From Bradyrhizobium sp. SZCCHNS1050 (GTDB lineage Bacteria > Pseudomonadota > Alphaproteobacteria > Rhizobiales > Xanthobacteraceae), in the NCBI RefSeq assembly GCF_032484785.1, contig NZ_JAUETR010000001.1, forward strand, positions 4,343,501-4,407,500: a stretch of 64,000 nucleotides of DNA, given 5' to 3'. The stretch's first letter is position 1. Each line of letters starts with the position of its first letter. Of this stretch, positions 55,029 through 63,631 are shown piece by piece. The translations under genes and the position numbers were made by a program. The notes beneath the pieces are model-generated. The model was not told where the DNA came from. It made no database searches and saw only the letters and a list, made by a program, of their open reading frames with translations.

Positions 55029-56563
55029 GCGGGTTGCTGTTCGAGGGCGCAGACTGGAATTTCCTCACCCTGCAGCGCATCCACGATGCCTGCGAAGCCG
55101 TCGCCGAGAAGGAGCTCGGGCTCGACACCTATCCCAACCAGATCGAGGTGATCACGGCCGAGCAGATGCTCGACGCCTATTCCTCGGTCGGCATGCCCCT
55201 GTTCTACAAACACTGGTCGTTTGGCAAGCACTTCGCCTATCACGAGGCCTCGTACCGCAAGGGCCTGATGGGCCTCGCCTATGAGATCGTGATCAACTCC
55301 TCGCCCTGTATCTCCTATCTGATGGAGGAGAACACGGCGACGATGCAGACCTTGGTGATCGCGCACGCGGCGTTCGGCCACAACCATTTCTTCAAGAACA
55401 ACTATCTGTTCAAGCAGTGGACCGACGCCGACGGCATCCTCGACTATCTCGATTTCGCCCGCGGCTACATCGCGCAATGCGAGGAGCGTTATGGCCGGCT
55501 CGCGGTCGAGCATACGCTCGACGCGGCGCATGCGCTGATGTCGCACGGCGTCGACCGCTATCCGGGCAAGAAGAAGCTCGACTTCCGCGAGGAGGAGAAG
55601 CGCGCCGGCAAGCGCAGGCTCTACGAGGAGGGCCAGTTCAACGATCTCTGGCGCACGGTGCCGACCGGCCCGGTCAAGACCAATGCGATGCTGAACGTCG
55701 AGCGGCGCCGCGCGCTGCTCGGCCTCCCGCAGGAGAACCTGCTCTATTTCCTGGAGAAGACCGCGCCGCGGCTGGCGCCCTGGCAGCGCGAGTTGCTGCG
55801 CATCGTTCGCCACATCGCGCAGTATTTCTATCCGCAGGGCCAGACCAAGGTCATGAACGAGGGCACGGCGACCTATGTGCACTATCGCATCATGAACCGG
55901 CTGCACCAGGACGGCCGCCTCACCGACGGCAACTTCCTGGAGTTCCTGCAGTCGCACACCAACGTCGTGTTCCAGCCGGAGTTCGACGATCCGCGCTTCT
56001 CCGGCTTCAACCCATATGCGCTCGGCTTTGCGATCATGCAGGACATCGAGCGCATCGTGAAGGACCCGACCGACGAGGATCGCGAATGGTTTCCGGACAT
56101 CGCCGGCACCGGCGACGAAATGGCGGTGCTGCGTGACGTCTGGGCGAATTATCGCGACGAGAGCTTCATCAGCCAGTTCCTCAGCCCCAACCTGATCCGG
56201 CGCTTCAAGCTGTTCCATTTGCATGACGATCCGGCCGAACGCGCCGGCATCCTGGTCGACGCCATCCATGACGAGCGCGGCTATCGTCGCATCCGGCGCG
56301 AGCTGTCGAAACAGTACGATGTCGGCTACATCGACCCGAACATCGAGGTGGTCGATGTCGATCTCGCCGGCGATCGCCGCCTGATGCTGCGACATACGGT
56401 GGTCAAGGGCGCCCAGCTCAACGAGACCGACACCAAGCGCGTGCTGCAGCATCTCGCCGATCTCTGGAGCTACGACGTGTCGCTGGTCGAAGTCGACGCC
56501 GCCACCGACAAGGTGCTGAAGGAGTACGTGCTCAATCCCCGGATACAACCGGCGGCCGCCTAG
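55025..56563 (+). CDS. ycgB: SpoVR/YcgB-family protein
   Basis: 512 residues, usual length. 'LDTYPNQIEVITAEQMLDAYSSVGMP' and 'YKHWSFGKHF' near residue 60, 'INSSPCISYLMEENTATMQTLVIAHAAFGHNHFFKNNYLF' near 93 and 'VMNEGTATYVHYRIMN' near 278 are SpoVR hallmarks, rich in His and Glu that could bind metal. The function is unknown; in Bacillus SpoVR affects spore cortex. It is co-translated with yeaH through an ATGA overlap and is the last gene of the set. Confidence 0.95.
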   Translation: MSGLLFEGADWNFLTLQRIHDACEAVAEKELGLDTYPNQIEVITAEQMLDAYSSVGMPLFYKHWSFGKHFAYHEASYRKGLMGLAYEIVINSSPCISYLMEENTATMQTLVIAHAAFGHNHFFKNNYLFKQWTDADGILDYLDFARGYIAQCEERYGRLAVEHTLDAAHALMSHGVDRYPGKKKLDFREEEKRAGKRRLYEEGQFNDLWRTVPTGPVKTNAMLNVERRRALLGLPQENLLYFLEKTAPRLAPWQRELLRIVRHIAQYFYPQGQTKVMNEGTATYVHYRIMNRLHQDGRLTDGNFLEFLQSHTNVVFQPEFDDPRFSGFNPYALGFAIMQDIERIVKDPTDEDREWFPDIAGTGDEMAVLRDVWANYRDESFISQFLSPNLIRRFKLFHLHDDPAERAGILVDAIHDERGYRRIRRELSKQYDVGYIDPNIEVVDVDLAGDRRLMLRHTVVKGAQLNETDTKRVLQHLADLWSYDVSLVEVDAATDKVLKEYVLNPRIQPAAA

Positions 56564-56573
56564 CGCGGCCGCC
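56551..56573 (+). terminator. GC-rich hairpin over the ycgB stop codon
   Basis: GGCGGCCGC (56551-56559) pairs with GCGGCCGCC (56565-56573) around a loop that contains the ycgB TAG. No T-run follows. It lies between convergent genes and may help stop transcription from both sides. Confidence 0.4.
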
Positions 56574-56588
56574 AAGCCCTGAGCGACG

Positions 56589-56999
56589 TCAGATTTCCGC
56601 GAAGATCTCCAGCAGATTGCCGTCGGGATCCCTGAAGAACAGCGTCCGATGGCCGAAGGGCTGGTCCCTCGGCTGCTCCAGGAGCGCGACGCCCTTCTCC
56701 GTCAGCTCGGCCGCGCAGCGGTCGACGTCGACGCGTCCCACCTTGAAGGCGAGTTGAAGCGCCGCGCTTCCCGGCGGTGTCGGCTGGTGCGATGTCAGCC
56801 GCTGCGGCCGAGCGAGCGCGAGCGTGTTGGAGCCGATCTGAAATTCGATCCACCCCTGCGACAGTTCCCGGAGCAGCGGAAAGCCCAGGACCTCCTCGTA
56901 GAACTGCCGCATGACGTCCCAGTCGCGGGCGAGGATCACCGTGTAGTCGATGGCGCGAATGGCGCGAAATGCGGACACCCTCTTTACATCATTGGTCAC
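56589..56999 (-). CDS. VOC-family (glyoxalase/bleomycin-resistance-like) protein
   Basis: 136 residues from GTG 56999, chosen because GAGGGAGAG lies directly upstream; an ATG 13 codons earlier is possible. There is a single VOC domain: 'IRAIDYTVILARDWDVMRQFYEEVLGFPLLREL' at the start and 'RTLFFRDPDGNLLEIFAEI' at the end, with the metal-site Glu. Such proteins are metal-dependent lyases, isomerases or dioxygenases, or bind small drugs. The substrate is unknown. It converges on ycgB. Confidence 0.85.
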   Translation of the reverse strand: MTNDVKRVSAFRAIRAIDYTVILARDWDVMRQFYEEVLGFPLLRELSQGWIEFQIGSNTLALARPQRLTSHQPTPPGSAALQLAFKVGRVDVDRCAAELTEKGVALLEQPRDQPFGHRTLFFRDPDGNLLEIFAEI

Positions 57000-57062
57000 G
57001 ATCTCTCCCTCCCGGCCGGCCTCACCAAGCTTTTCCATCCCGCGTCGAGTGGCGCAAGGCTG

Positions 57063-58418
57063 ATGAGCCCGCTATGGTGCCCGCCGTTGGCCGGGTGGTT
57101 GCAGCCGGCCGTTGCGGACGATGATCAAAGCTCGGGCGTAAGGCGCGTGGTTGGACCAAAGGAGACGGCGGCAACGGATCGGCGGGACCGGTTCATTCCG
57201 ATACGCAAGTCCGACGTCCTGGACACCGTCATTTCGCATGGCGGCCTGGATGACGCCCTGGCGGCCGACCTGCGCCAGCTGGCGCACATGCTCGGCGCCA
57301 TCCTGCACCACGAATATTTCGACGAGCTCGATCGGCTGCGCGACGTCTATTTCGACTTCGATCCCGAGGTCCCCGCCGGCCGCCATCGCTCCGCTCAGGA
57401 GCTCGACACCGCCTATTGCAACCTCACCGACGAATTCGTCCGGGTGCTGAGCGAAGCGAACTTCATCGAGATCAGCCACGATGAGATCGAGCGCGCCTTC
57501 GCCGAGCACGCGCTTGTCAGGGTCAAGCTGAGGGCGCCGGTCTCCGACTTTCGCGCCGTCCGCATGTTCCGGCGCGGCACGCATCAAGAGACCATCGAGG
57601 TCCCCATGCTGTATGGCCTGCGGAGGCGCAAGCAGGAGATCGAGGTCTACGACGACATCATCCTGATGGTCGCGACCAGGCCAGACGAGCCGTCTCAGAA
57701 GAAGCGCAAGACCGCCGCCTGGCGTGGCCGCAACAAGATCCGCGGCGGCGCGGTGCTGTTCAAATATTTCCGCCACATCGCGCGCTTCGACCTCGAGGCG
57801 CTGCTGCCGAACGTCCGCGTCGTCATGGGCCTGCGCGAGCAACTGACGCTGGGCGTGCCGGCGCTGGTCGGCGGCGTACCGATCCTGCTCAAGCTGGCTT
57901 CGACGCTCACCGTGCTGTTCATCGTCGCCGGCTTTTATCTCGGCCTCAGCGGCACCGTGCACGACAACGATACGGAGCAGGCGCTGGCGGCGCTGTCGGG
58001 ATTGTTCGCGCTCGGCGCCTTCATCCTGCGGCAATGGGGCAACTTCCATCGCCAGTCGCTGATCCATCAGAAGCAGGTCACCGACAACATCTACTTCCGC
58101 AACGTCAACAACAATTCCGGCATCTTCAACTATTTGATCGGCGAGGCCGAGGACCAGGACTGGAAGGAAGCGATGCTGGCCTATGGCGGCCTGCTGCTGG
58201 CGTCGGTGCCGCTCTCGCGTGCAGCATTGTGCAGCCATGTCGAGGAGTTGCTGCAGCAGATGTTTGGATTGAGCCGCGCGTTCAATGTCGAGGAGGCCTT
58301 GATCAGGCTGCGGGAGTTCGGCCTTGTGACCGGCGGAGATGACGCGCTGTCCGCGCTGCCGCTGCGCGAGGCGATCGCGCAGCTCGATCGCGTCTGGGCA
58401 AGCGCGTTGCGGGCGTAA
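57063..58418 (+). CDS. DUF3754 (TMEM143-like) membrane protein
   Basis: 451 residues from ATG 57063; GTG 57147 would remove 28 poorly conserved residues and is equally possible. The soluble N-terminal two-thirds contains 'DRFIPIRKSDVLDTVI' and 'ELDTAYCNLTDEFVRVLSEANFIEISHDEIERAF', the DUF3754 opening, and 'VYDDIILMVAT'. Two transmembrane helices follow (about 285-308, 'LLKLASTLTVLFIVAGFYLGL', and 318-335, 'ALAALSGLFALGAFIL'), then a C-terminal domain with 'RQSLIHQKQVTDNIYFRNVNNNSGIFNYLI'. The function is unknown; eukaryotic relatives are mitochondrial membrane proteins. It has no obvious operon partner. Confidence 0.8.
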   Translation: MSPLWCPPLAGWLQPAVADDDQSSGVRRVVGPKETAATDRRDRFIPIRKSDVLDTVISHGGLDDALAADLRQLAHMLGAILHHEYFDELDRLRDVYFDFDPEVPAGRHRSAQELDTAYCNLTDEFVRVLSEANFIEISHDEIERAFAEHALVRVKLRAPVSDFRAVRMFRRGTHQETIEVPMLYGLRRRKQEIEVYDDIILMVATRPDEPSQKKRKTAAWRGRNKIRGGAVLFKYFRHIARFDLEALLPNVRVVMGLREQLTLGVPALVGGVPILLKLASTLTVLFIVAGFYLGLSGTVHDNDTEQALAALSGLFALGAFILRQWGNFHRQSLIHQKQVTDNIYFRNVNNNSGIFNYLIGEAEDQDWKEAMLAYGGLLLASVPLSRAALCSHVEELLQQMFGLSRAFNVEEALIRLREFGLVTGGDDALSALPLREAIAQLDRVWASALRA

Positions 58419-58464
58419 TCGTCATCAACGATGACGGGCCTCATGGTTCAAGACGCGCCTGCGG

Positions 58465-58485
58465 CGCTCCTCATGATGAGGAGCG
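58465..58485. repeat. 21-bp perfect palindrome (dispersed repeat)
   Basis: CGCTCCTCAT-G-ATGAGGAGCG, with 10-bp arms around one base. It belongs to a dispersed family of the GACGGGCCTCATGGTTC type; the matching text precedes it at 58434-58450. Confidence 0.8.
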
Positions 58486-58548
58486 AGGGCGCGGCTCACC
58501 AGGATATGCCGAGCTGTCGCAACGAACGATCTGATAGTTAGTTACTCC

Positions 58549-58632
58549 GTCATGGCCGGGCTTGTCCCGGGCATCCACGTGGTTATCAGCGTGCCGAACG
58601 ACGTGGATGGCCGGGACAAGCCCGGCCATGAC
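58549..58632. repeat. Dispersed palindromic repeat (GTCATGGCCGGGCTTGTCCC family)
   Basis: The left arm starting GTCATGGCCGGGCTTGTCCC and running to ATCCACGT is mirrored by ACGTGGAT ... GCCCGGCCATGAC. Further copies lie at 59867-59989 and, cut by the window edge, at 63981-64000. Confidence 0.9.
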
Positions 58633-58711
58633 GTGGAGATAGACAAGCGCAAAACTCCGATTGTGAAATGCGATAGCCCCGCCAGAAGCGGGCGCAATGC
58701 ACTCCACCTTT

Positions 58712-58750
58712 GTCCTGAGGAGCCCGCCGGAGGCGGGCGTCTCGAAGGAC
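58712..58750. repeat. GC-rich hairpin repeat
   Basis: GTCCT (58712-58716) pairs with AGGAC (58746-58750), enclosing GCCCGCC-GGAG-GGCGGGC-like arms. It resembles a partner of the repeat at 58465-58485. It ends about 37 bp downstream of the korB stop side. Confidence 0.7.
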
Positions 58751-58786
58751 GGTTACAGAGCGCACGCTCTCCACGCAGCGGTCTGC

Positions 58787-59842
58787 CTAGCGCAGACTCG
58801 CATTGATCTTGTCGAGCGCGGCCTGGCCCGGGCACAGATCCGCGGCCTCCAGCCGGTTGAGCGGGCGTTCCACCGTGTTGAGGTGGCTGTGCAGATCGTC
58901 GGCCTCAGGGTCGACATAGAGCAGGCCGGTGACGATCTGGCCTTGCGCGGCATGCTTCTGGAGGAAGGTCATGGCGCCGAGCCGGTCGTGCGGGTCGTAG
59001 TCGGCGTCGATCTTGCGCAGCGCCAGCCTGGAGCCGTCGTGCTGCTCGACGATCTGCACCGTGCCCGGATCCTGGTCGATCTCGATCGGATCGCGCCCGG
59101 TCAGCACGTCCAACCGGTTCACGGCATCGTTGTGCTCGCGGACATAGTCGAAGCTCTTGGTTGAGCCGGCGTGATTGTTGAACGCGATGCACGGGCTGAT
59201 GACGTCGATGAACGCCGCGCCCTTGTGCCGGATGGCGCCCTCGATGATCGGCACCAGCTGCTTCTTGTCGCCGGAGAACGACCGCGCCACATAGGTGGCC
59301 CCGAGCTGCAGCGCGATGCCGACCAGGTCGATCGGATTGTCGGTGTTGGTGACGCCCTTCTTCGACTTCGACCCGCGGTCGGCGGTCGCCGAGAATTGGC
59401 CCTTGGTCAGGCCGTAGACGCCGTTGTTCTCGACGATATAGGTCATGTTCACGCCGCGCCGGATCGCGTGGGCGAACTGGCCGAAGCCGATCGAGGCGGA
59501 ATCGCCGTCGCCGGAGACGCCGAGATAGATCAGCTCGCGGTTGGCGAGGTTGGCGCCGGTCAGCACCGAGGGCATGCGGCCGTGCACGGTGTTGAAGCCG
59601 TGCGAATTGCCGAGAAAGTAGTCCGGTGTCTTCGACGAGCAGCCGATGCCGGAGATTTTTGCCACCCGATGCGGCTCGATCGACAGCTCGAAGCAGGCCT
59701 CGATGATCGAGGCCGTGATCGAATCGTGGCCGCAGCCGGCGCACAAGGTCGAGATCTTGCCCTCGTAGTCGCGATGGCTGTAGCCGAGTGCGTTCTTCTT
59801 GATGCCGGGATGCTGGAATTTCGGCTTTGCGATGTAGGTCAT
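58787..59842 (-). CDS. korB: 2-oxoacid:acceptor oxidoreductase beta subunit (KorB)
   Basis: 351 residues starting 'MTYIAKPKFQHPGIKKNALGYSHRDYEG'; longer upstream frames run into a palindromic repeat. 'STLCAGCGHDSITASIIEACF' is the beta-subunit opening with its Cys motif. The thiamine diphosphate site is 'GVSGDGDSASIGFGQFAHAIRRGVNMTYIVENNGVYGLTKGQFS', with the GDG and NN anchors. With KorA it would oxidise a 2-oxoacid such as 2-oxoglutarate to acyl-CoA, reducing ferredoxin, or run in reverse. Last gene of a three-gene operon, separated from korA by 169 bp that hold a repeat. Confidence 0.93.
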   Translation of the reverse strand: MTYIAKPKFQHPGIKKNALGYSHRDYEGKISTLCAGCGHDSITASIIEACFELSIEPHRVAKISGIGCSSKTPDYFLGNSHGFNTVHGRMPSVLTGANLANRELIYLGVSGDGDSASIGFGQFAHAIRRGVNMTYIVENNGVYGLTKGQFSATADRGSKSKKGVTNTDNPIDLVGIALQLGATYVARSFSGDKKQLVPIIEGAIRHKGAAFIDVISPCIAFNNHAGSTKSFDYVREHNDAVNRLDVLTGRDPIEIDQDPGTVQIVEQHDGSRLALRKIDADYDPHDRLGAMTFLQKHAAQGQIVTGLLYVDPEADDLHSHLNTVERPLNRLEAADLCPGQAALDKINASLR

Positions 59843-59866
59843 GAGAGCACCCTGTCGCCCAGTGCC

Positions 59867-59989
59867 GTCATGGCCGGGCTTGTCCCGGCCATCCACGTGG
59901 GAGTCCGAGGAAAGAGAGGCGTGGATGCCCGGGCCTTCGCCGCGCCGGAGCGGCTCCGGCCGCGCAGGCGGGTCAAGCCCGGGCATGAC
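59867..59989. repeat. Dispersed palindromic repeat between korA and korB
   Basis: It begins GTCATGGCCGGGCTTGTCCC and ends GGTCAAGCCCGGGCATGAC, with partly mirrored inner arms. It is the same family as 58549-58632 and fills most of the 169-bp korA-korB gap. Confidence 0.85.
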
Positions 59990-60011
59990 CGTGGAGAGAG
60001 TGGCTGTAAAG

Positions 60012-61862
60012 TCATGACACCGCCTTGCGCAGCGGTGTGACCTTGATGTGGTCCTGGTGGTCGCCGATCGCATCGGCGATGAAGCGCGCCGTGATCGGCG
60101 TGCCGTCATAATGCAGGATCGGCACCAGCCGGACCGGGTCGATGCCGTTCTCGGTGACGATCAGCTGGCGCAGCTGCGCGTCGCGGTTCTGCTCGACCAC
60201 ATAGACGAAGTCGTGCTCGGCGATGAAGCTCGCCACGCTCGAATGGAACGGGAAGGCGCGGATGCGCAGGCGGTCGAGCTGACAGCCGCGCGCCTCCAGC
60301 AGTCCGATTGCCTCGTCCATCGCCGGCGCGGTCGAGCCGAAATAGATCACGCCATATCTGGTCGGCTTGCTCGCATTGGCCTGCAGCGGCCGCGGCACCA
60401 TGTCCTGCGCGGTCTGGAACTTGCGCAGCAGGCGCTGCACGTTGTCGGCATAGACGGCGCCTTCCTCGGAATAGCGCGCGTAGCGGTCACGCGAGGTGCC
60501 GCGGGTGAAGTAGGAGCCCTTCGTCGGATGCGTGCCGGGGTAGGTGCGGAACGGAATGCCGTCGCCGTCGACGTCGAGATAGCGGCCGAAGTCGCGGCCT
60601 TCGTCGAGCATTTCCGCCGTCATCACCTTGCCGCGGTCATACTGCTTGGCGTCGTCCCACTTCAGCGGCCGGGACAGCCGCTGGTTCATGCCGATGTCGA
60701 GATCGAGCATCAGGAAGATCGTGGTCTGTAGCCGCTCGGCGAGGTCGAACGCCGCAGCGGCAAACTCAAACGCCTCCGCCGGATCTTCGGGGAACAGCAT
60801 CACATGCTTGGTATCGCCGTGCGAGGCATAGCCGCAGGCGATCAGGTCGCATTGCTGCGTCCGCGTCGGCATGCCGGTCGAGGGGCCGGCGCGCTGCACG
60901 TTCATGATCACGGCCGGGATCTCGGCAAAGTAGGAGAGGCCGATGAACTCGGTCATCAGCGACACGCCGGGGCCCGATGTCGTGGTAAAGGCGCGGGCGC
61001 CGTTCCAGGACGCGCCAACCACCATGCCGATCGAGGCGAGCTCGTCCTCGGCCTGCACGATCGCGTATTTGGCCTGCCCGGTTTCCGGATCGTGCCGCAG
61101 TTTCTTGCAGTGGTTGCTGAACGCTTCGGCCAGCGACGACGACGGCGTGATCGGGTACCAGGCGCAGACCGTGGCGCCGCCATAGACGGCGCCGAGCGCG
61201 GCGGCGTTGTTGCCCTCGATGAAGATGCGGTCGCCGACCTTGTCGGCCTTCTTGATGCGCAGGCCGATCGGGCACTTCAAATTCTGCAGCGCCCAGTCGC
61301 GGCCGAGATGCAGCGCGTGGACGTTGGAGGAGAGCAGCTTCTCCTTGCCCTTGTACTGCTCACCGATCAATTGCTCGATCAGCTTCGGATCCATGTCGAG
61401 CAGCGCTGAGAGCGCGCCGAGATAGATGATGTTCTTGAACAGCTGGCGCTGGCGCGGATCCGAATAGGTCGAGTTGGTGATCGCGGTCAGCGGGACGCCG
61501 ATGACGGTGATGTCGTCGCGGAACTTGGTTGCCGGCATCGGCTTGGTGGAATCGTAGAACAGATAGCCGCCCGGCGCGATACCGGCGACGTCCTTGTCCC
61601 AGGTCTGCGGGTTCATCGCCACCATCAGATCAGTGCCGCCGCCGCGGGCGCCGAGATGGCCCGCTTCGGTGACGCGCACCTCGTACCAGGTCGGCAGGCC
61701 CTGGATGTTCGACGGGAAGATGTTGCGCGGGCTGACCGGCACGCCGTGGCGGAGCACGGCGCGCGCGAAGAGTTCGTTCGCGCTGGCCGAGCCGGAGCCG
61801 TTGACGTTGGCGAAGCGGACGACGAAGTCGTTTACGCTGCTGAGCGGCGCTTGCTGGGACAT
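60012..61862 (-). CDS. korA: 2-oxoacid:acceptor oxidoreductase alpha subunit with fused gamma domain (KorA)
   Basis: 616 residues. The N-terminal gamma domain (about 10-200) starts 'VVRFANVNGSGSASANELFARAVLRHGVPVSPRNIFPSNIQG'. The alpha pyrimidine-binding domain has the defining 'AWYPITPSSSLAEAF' near residue 240, 'QAEDELASIGMVVGASWNGARAFTTTSGPGVSLM' and a C-terminal transketolase-C-like region. Gamma-alpha fusion is standard for two-subunit KorAB enzymes. The ATG lies inside the end of the upstream flavoprotein gene, an overlap of 31 bp in another frame, so translation is coupled. Confidence 0.94.
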   Translation of the reverse strand: MSQQAPLSSVNDFVVRFANVNGSGSASANELFARAVLRHGVPVSPRNIFPSNIQGLPTWYEVRVTEAGHLGARGGGTDLMVAMNPQTWDKDVAGIAPGGYLFYDSTKPMPATKFRDDITVIGVPLTAITNSTYSDPRQRQLFKNIIYLGALSALLDMDPKLIEQLIGEQYKGKEKLLSSNVHALHLGRDWALQNLKCPIGLRIKKADKVGDRIFIEGNNAAALGAVYGGATVCAWYPITPSSSLAEAFSNHCKKLRHDPETGQAKYAIVQAEDELASIGMVVGASWNGARAFTTTSGPGVSLMTEFIGLSYFAEIPAVIMNVQRAGPSTGMPTRTQQCDLIACGYASHGDTKHVMLFPEDPAEAFEFAAAAFDLAERLQTTIFLMLDLDIGMNQRLSRPLKWDDAKQYDRGKVMTAEMLDEGRDFGRYLDVDGDGIPFRTYPGTHPTKGSYFTRGTSRDRYARYSEEGAVYADNVQRLLRKFQTAQDMVPRPLQANASKPTRYGVIYFGSTAPAMDEAIGLLEARGCQLDRLRIRAFPFHSSVASFIAEHDFVYVVEQNRDAQLRQLIVTENGIDPVRLVPILHYDGTPITARFIADAIGDHQDHIKVTPLRKAVS

Positions 61863-63631
61863 GCGTTACCTGCGTGAGTCGTCTCGATGAAATATTTCTG
61901 CATGTCCCACGCACCGGTGGGACAGCGCTCGGCGCACAGGCCGCAATGGAGGCAGACGTCCTCGTCCTTCACCATCACCCGCCCGGTCTTCAGATCCGAC
62001 GACACGTAGAGGCTCTGGTCGACATGCGGCGCCGGCGCCTTCAGGCGCGAACGCAGATCCGCCTCCTCGCCGTTGTCGGTGAAGGTGATGCAGTCCATCG
62101 GACAGATGTCGGCGCAGGCGTCGCATTCGATGCACAGCGTGTCGGAGAACACCGTCTGCACGTCGCAATTCAGGCAGCGATGCGCCTCGCCGAGCGCGAG
62201 CTTGACGTCGTAGCCGAGCTCGACCTCGGCGCGGATGTCCTTCAGCGCGACCACCTTGTCGCGGTGCGGCACCTTGAAGCGCTTCTCGGACGAAACGTCG
62301 TTGTCATAGCTCCATTCATGGATGCCCATCTTCTGCGAGGAGACATGCACCTCGGGCAGCGGCCGCTCGGTGATGTCCTCGCCGGACAGCAGGCGGTGGA
62401 TCGACAGCGCCGCCTCGTGGCCCTGGGCGACCGCCCAGATGATGTTCTTCGGACCGAACGCCGCATCGCCGCCGAAGAACACTTTCGGGTTGGTCGAGAC
62501 GAAGGTTGTCGGATCGACCACCGGCATGTGCCATTTGTCGAACGCGATGTCGCAATCGGCCTCGATCCAGGGGAACGCGTTCTCCTGGCCGACGGCGACC
62601 AGCACGTCGTCGCACTCATAGGTGACGTCGGGCTCGCCCGACGGCACCAGCGAGCGACGGCCGCTGGCGTCATATTCGGCCTTCACCTTCTGGAAGGTGA
62701 CGCCGGTGAGCCTGCCATTGTCGTGATTGAAGGCGACCGGCACGAGATAGTTGAGGATCGGAATGTCCTCGTGCAGCGCGTCCTCCTTCTCCCAGGGCGA
62801 CGCCTTCATCTCCTCGAAGCCGGAGCGCACGATGACCTTGACGTCCTCGCCGCCGAGCCGTCGCGCGGTGCGGCAGCAATCCATCGCGGTGTTGCCGCCG
62901 CCGAGCACGATCACGCGCCTGCCGATCTTGTCGGTGTGTCCGAACGAGACGCTGGAGAGCCAGTCGATGCCGAGATGGATGTTCGCGGCGGCTTCCTTGC
63001 GTCCGGGAATGTTCAGCTCCCGGCCGCGTGGCGCGCCGGAGCCGATGAAGATGGCATCATAGTTCTCGGCCAGCAGCGTCTTGAGGCTGTCGACGCGATG
63101 TCCGGCCTTGTAGTCGACGCCGAGGCCGAGCACGTAGCCCGTCTCCTCGTCGATGACGCTGTCGGGCAGGCGGAATTTGGGGATCTGCGAGCGCATCATG
63201 CCGCCGGGCTTTGGGTCGGCATCGAACACGGTGCAGTGATAGCCGAGCGGCGCGAGATCGCGCGCCACCGTCAGCGAGGCCGGGCCGCCGCCGACCAGCG
63301 CGATGCGCCGGCCGTTCTTCGGGGCAGGGCGCGGCAGGCGCTGATGGATGTCGTCCTTGAAATCGGCCGCAACGCGCTTCAGGCGGCAGATCGCGACCGG
63401 GCTTTCCTCGACACGCCCCCGTCGGCAGGCGGGCTCGCAAGGGCGATCGCAGGTGCGTCCGAGAATGCCCGGGAATACATTCGATTTCCAATTGATCATG
63501 TAGGCGTCGCTGTAGCGACCCTCAGCGATCAGGCGGATGTATTCAGGGACCGGAGTGTGTGCGGGACAAGCCCATTGGCAGTCGACCACTTTGTGAAAGT
63601 AGTCGGGGGCCGAGATATCAGTCGCTCTCAT
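61832..63631 (-). CDS. GltD-like FAD/NAD(P)-binding oxidoreductase with two 4Fe-4S clusters
   Basis: 599 residues. N-terminal cluster-binding Cys lie in 'CQWACPAHTPV' and 'CDRPCEPACRRG', as in glutamate synthase small subunits and NfnB. The FAD site is 'IALVGGGPASLTVARDLA' near 110 and the NAD(P) site 'VIVLGGGNTAMDCCRTARRLG' near 244. C-terminal 2x[4Fe-4S] ferredoxin motifs are 'CIECDACADICPMDC' and 'CLHCGLCAERCPTGAW'. It probably shuttles electrons between NAD(P)H and the KorAB enzyme, replacing a free ferredoxin. First gene of the operon with korA and korB; no GltB large subunit is present. Confidence 0.9.
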   Translation of the reverse strand: MRATDISAPDYFHKVVDCQWACPAHTPVPEYIRLIAEGRYSDAYMINWKSNVFPGILGRTCDRPCEPACRRGRVEESPVAICRLKRVAADFKDDIHQRLPRPAPKNGRRIALVGGGPASLTVARDLAPLGYHCTVFDADPKPGGMMRSQIPKFRLPDSVIDEETGYVLGLGVDYKAGHRVDSLKTLLAENYDAIFIGSGAPRGRELNIPGRKEAAANIHLGIDWLSSVSFGHTDKIGRRVIVLGGGNTAMDCCRTARRLGGEDVKVIVRSGFEEMKASPWEKEDALHEDIPILNYLVPVAFNHDNGRLTGVTFQKVKAEYDASGRRSLVPSGEPDVTYECDDVLVAVGQENAFPWIEADCDIAFDKWHMPVVDPTTFVSTNPKVFFGGDAAFGPKNIIWAVAQGHEAALSIHRLLSGEDITERPLPEVHVSSQKMGIHEWSYDNDVSSEKRFKVPHRDKVVALKDIRAEVELGYDVKLALGEAHRCLNCDVQTVFSDTLCIECDACADICPMDCITFTDNGEEADLRSRLKAPAPHVDQSLYVSSDLKTGRVMVKDEDVCLHCGLCAERCPTGAWDMQKYFIETTHAGNACPSKRRSAA

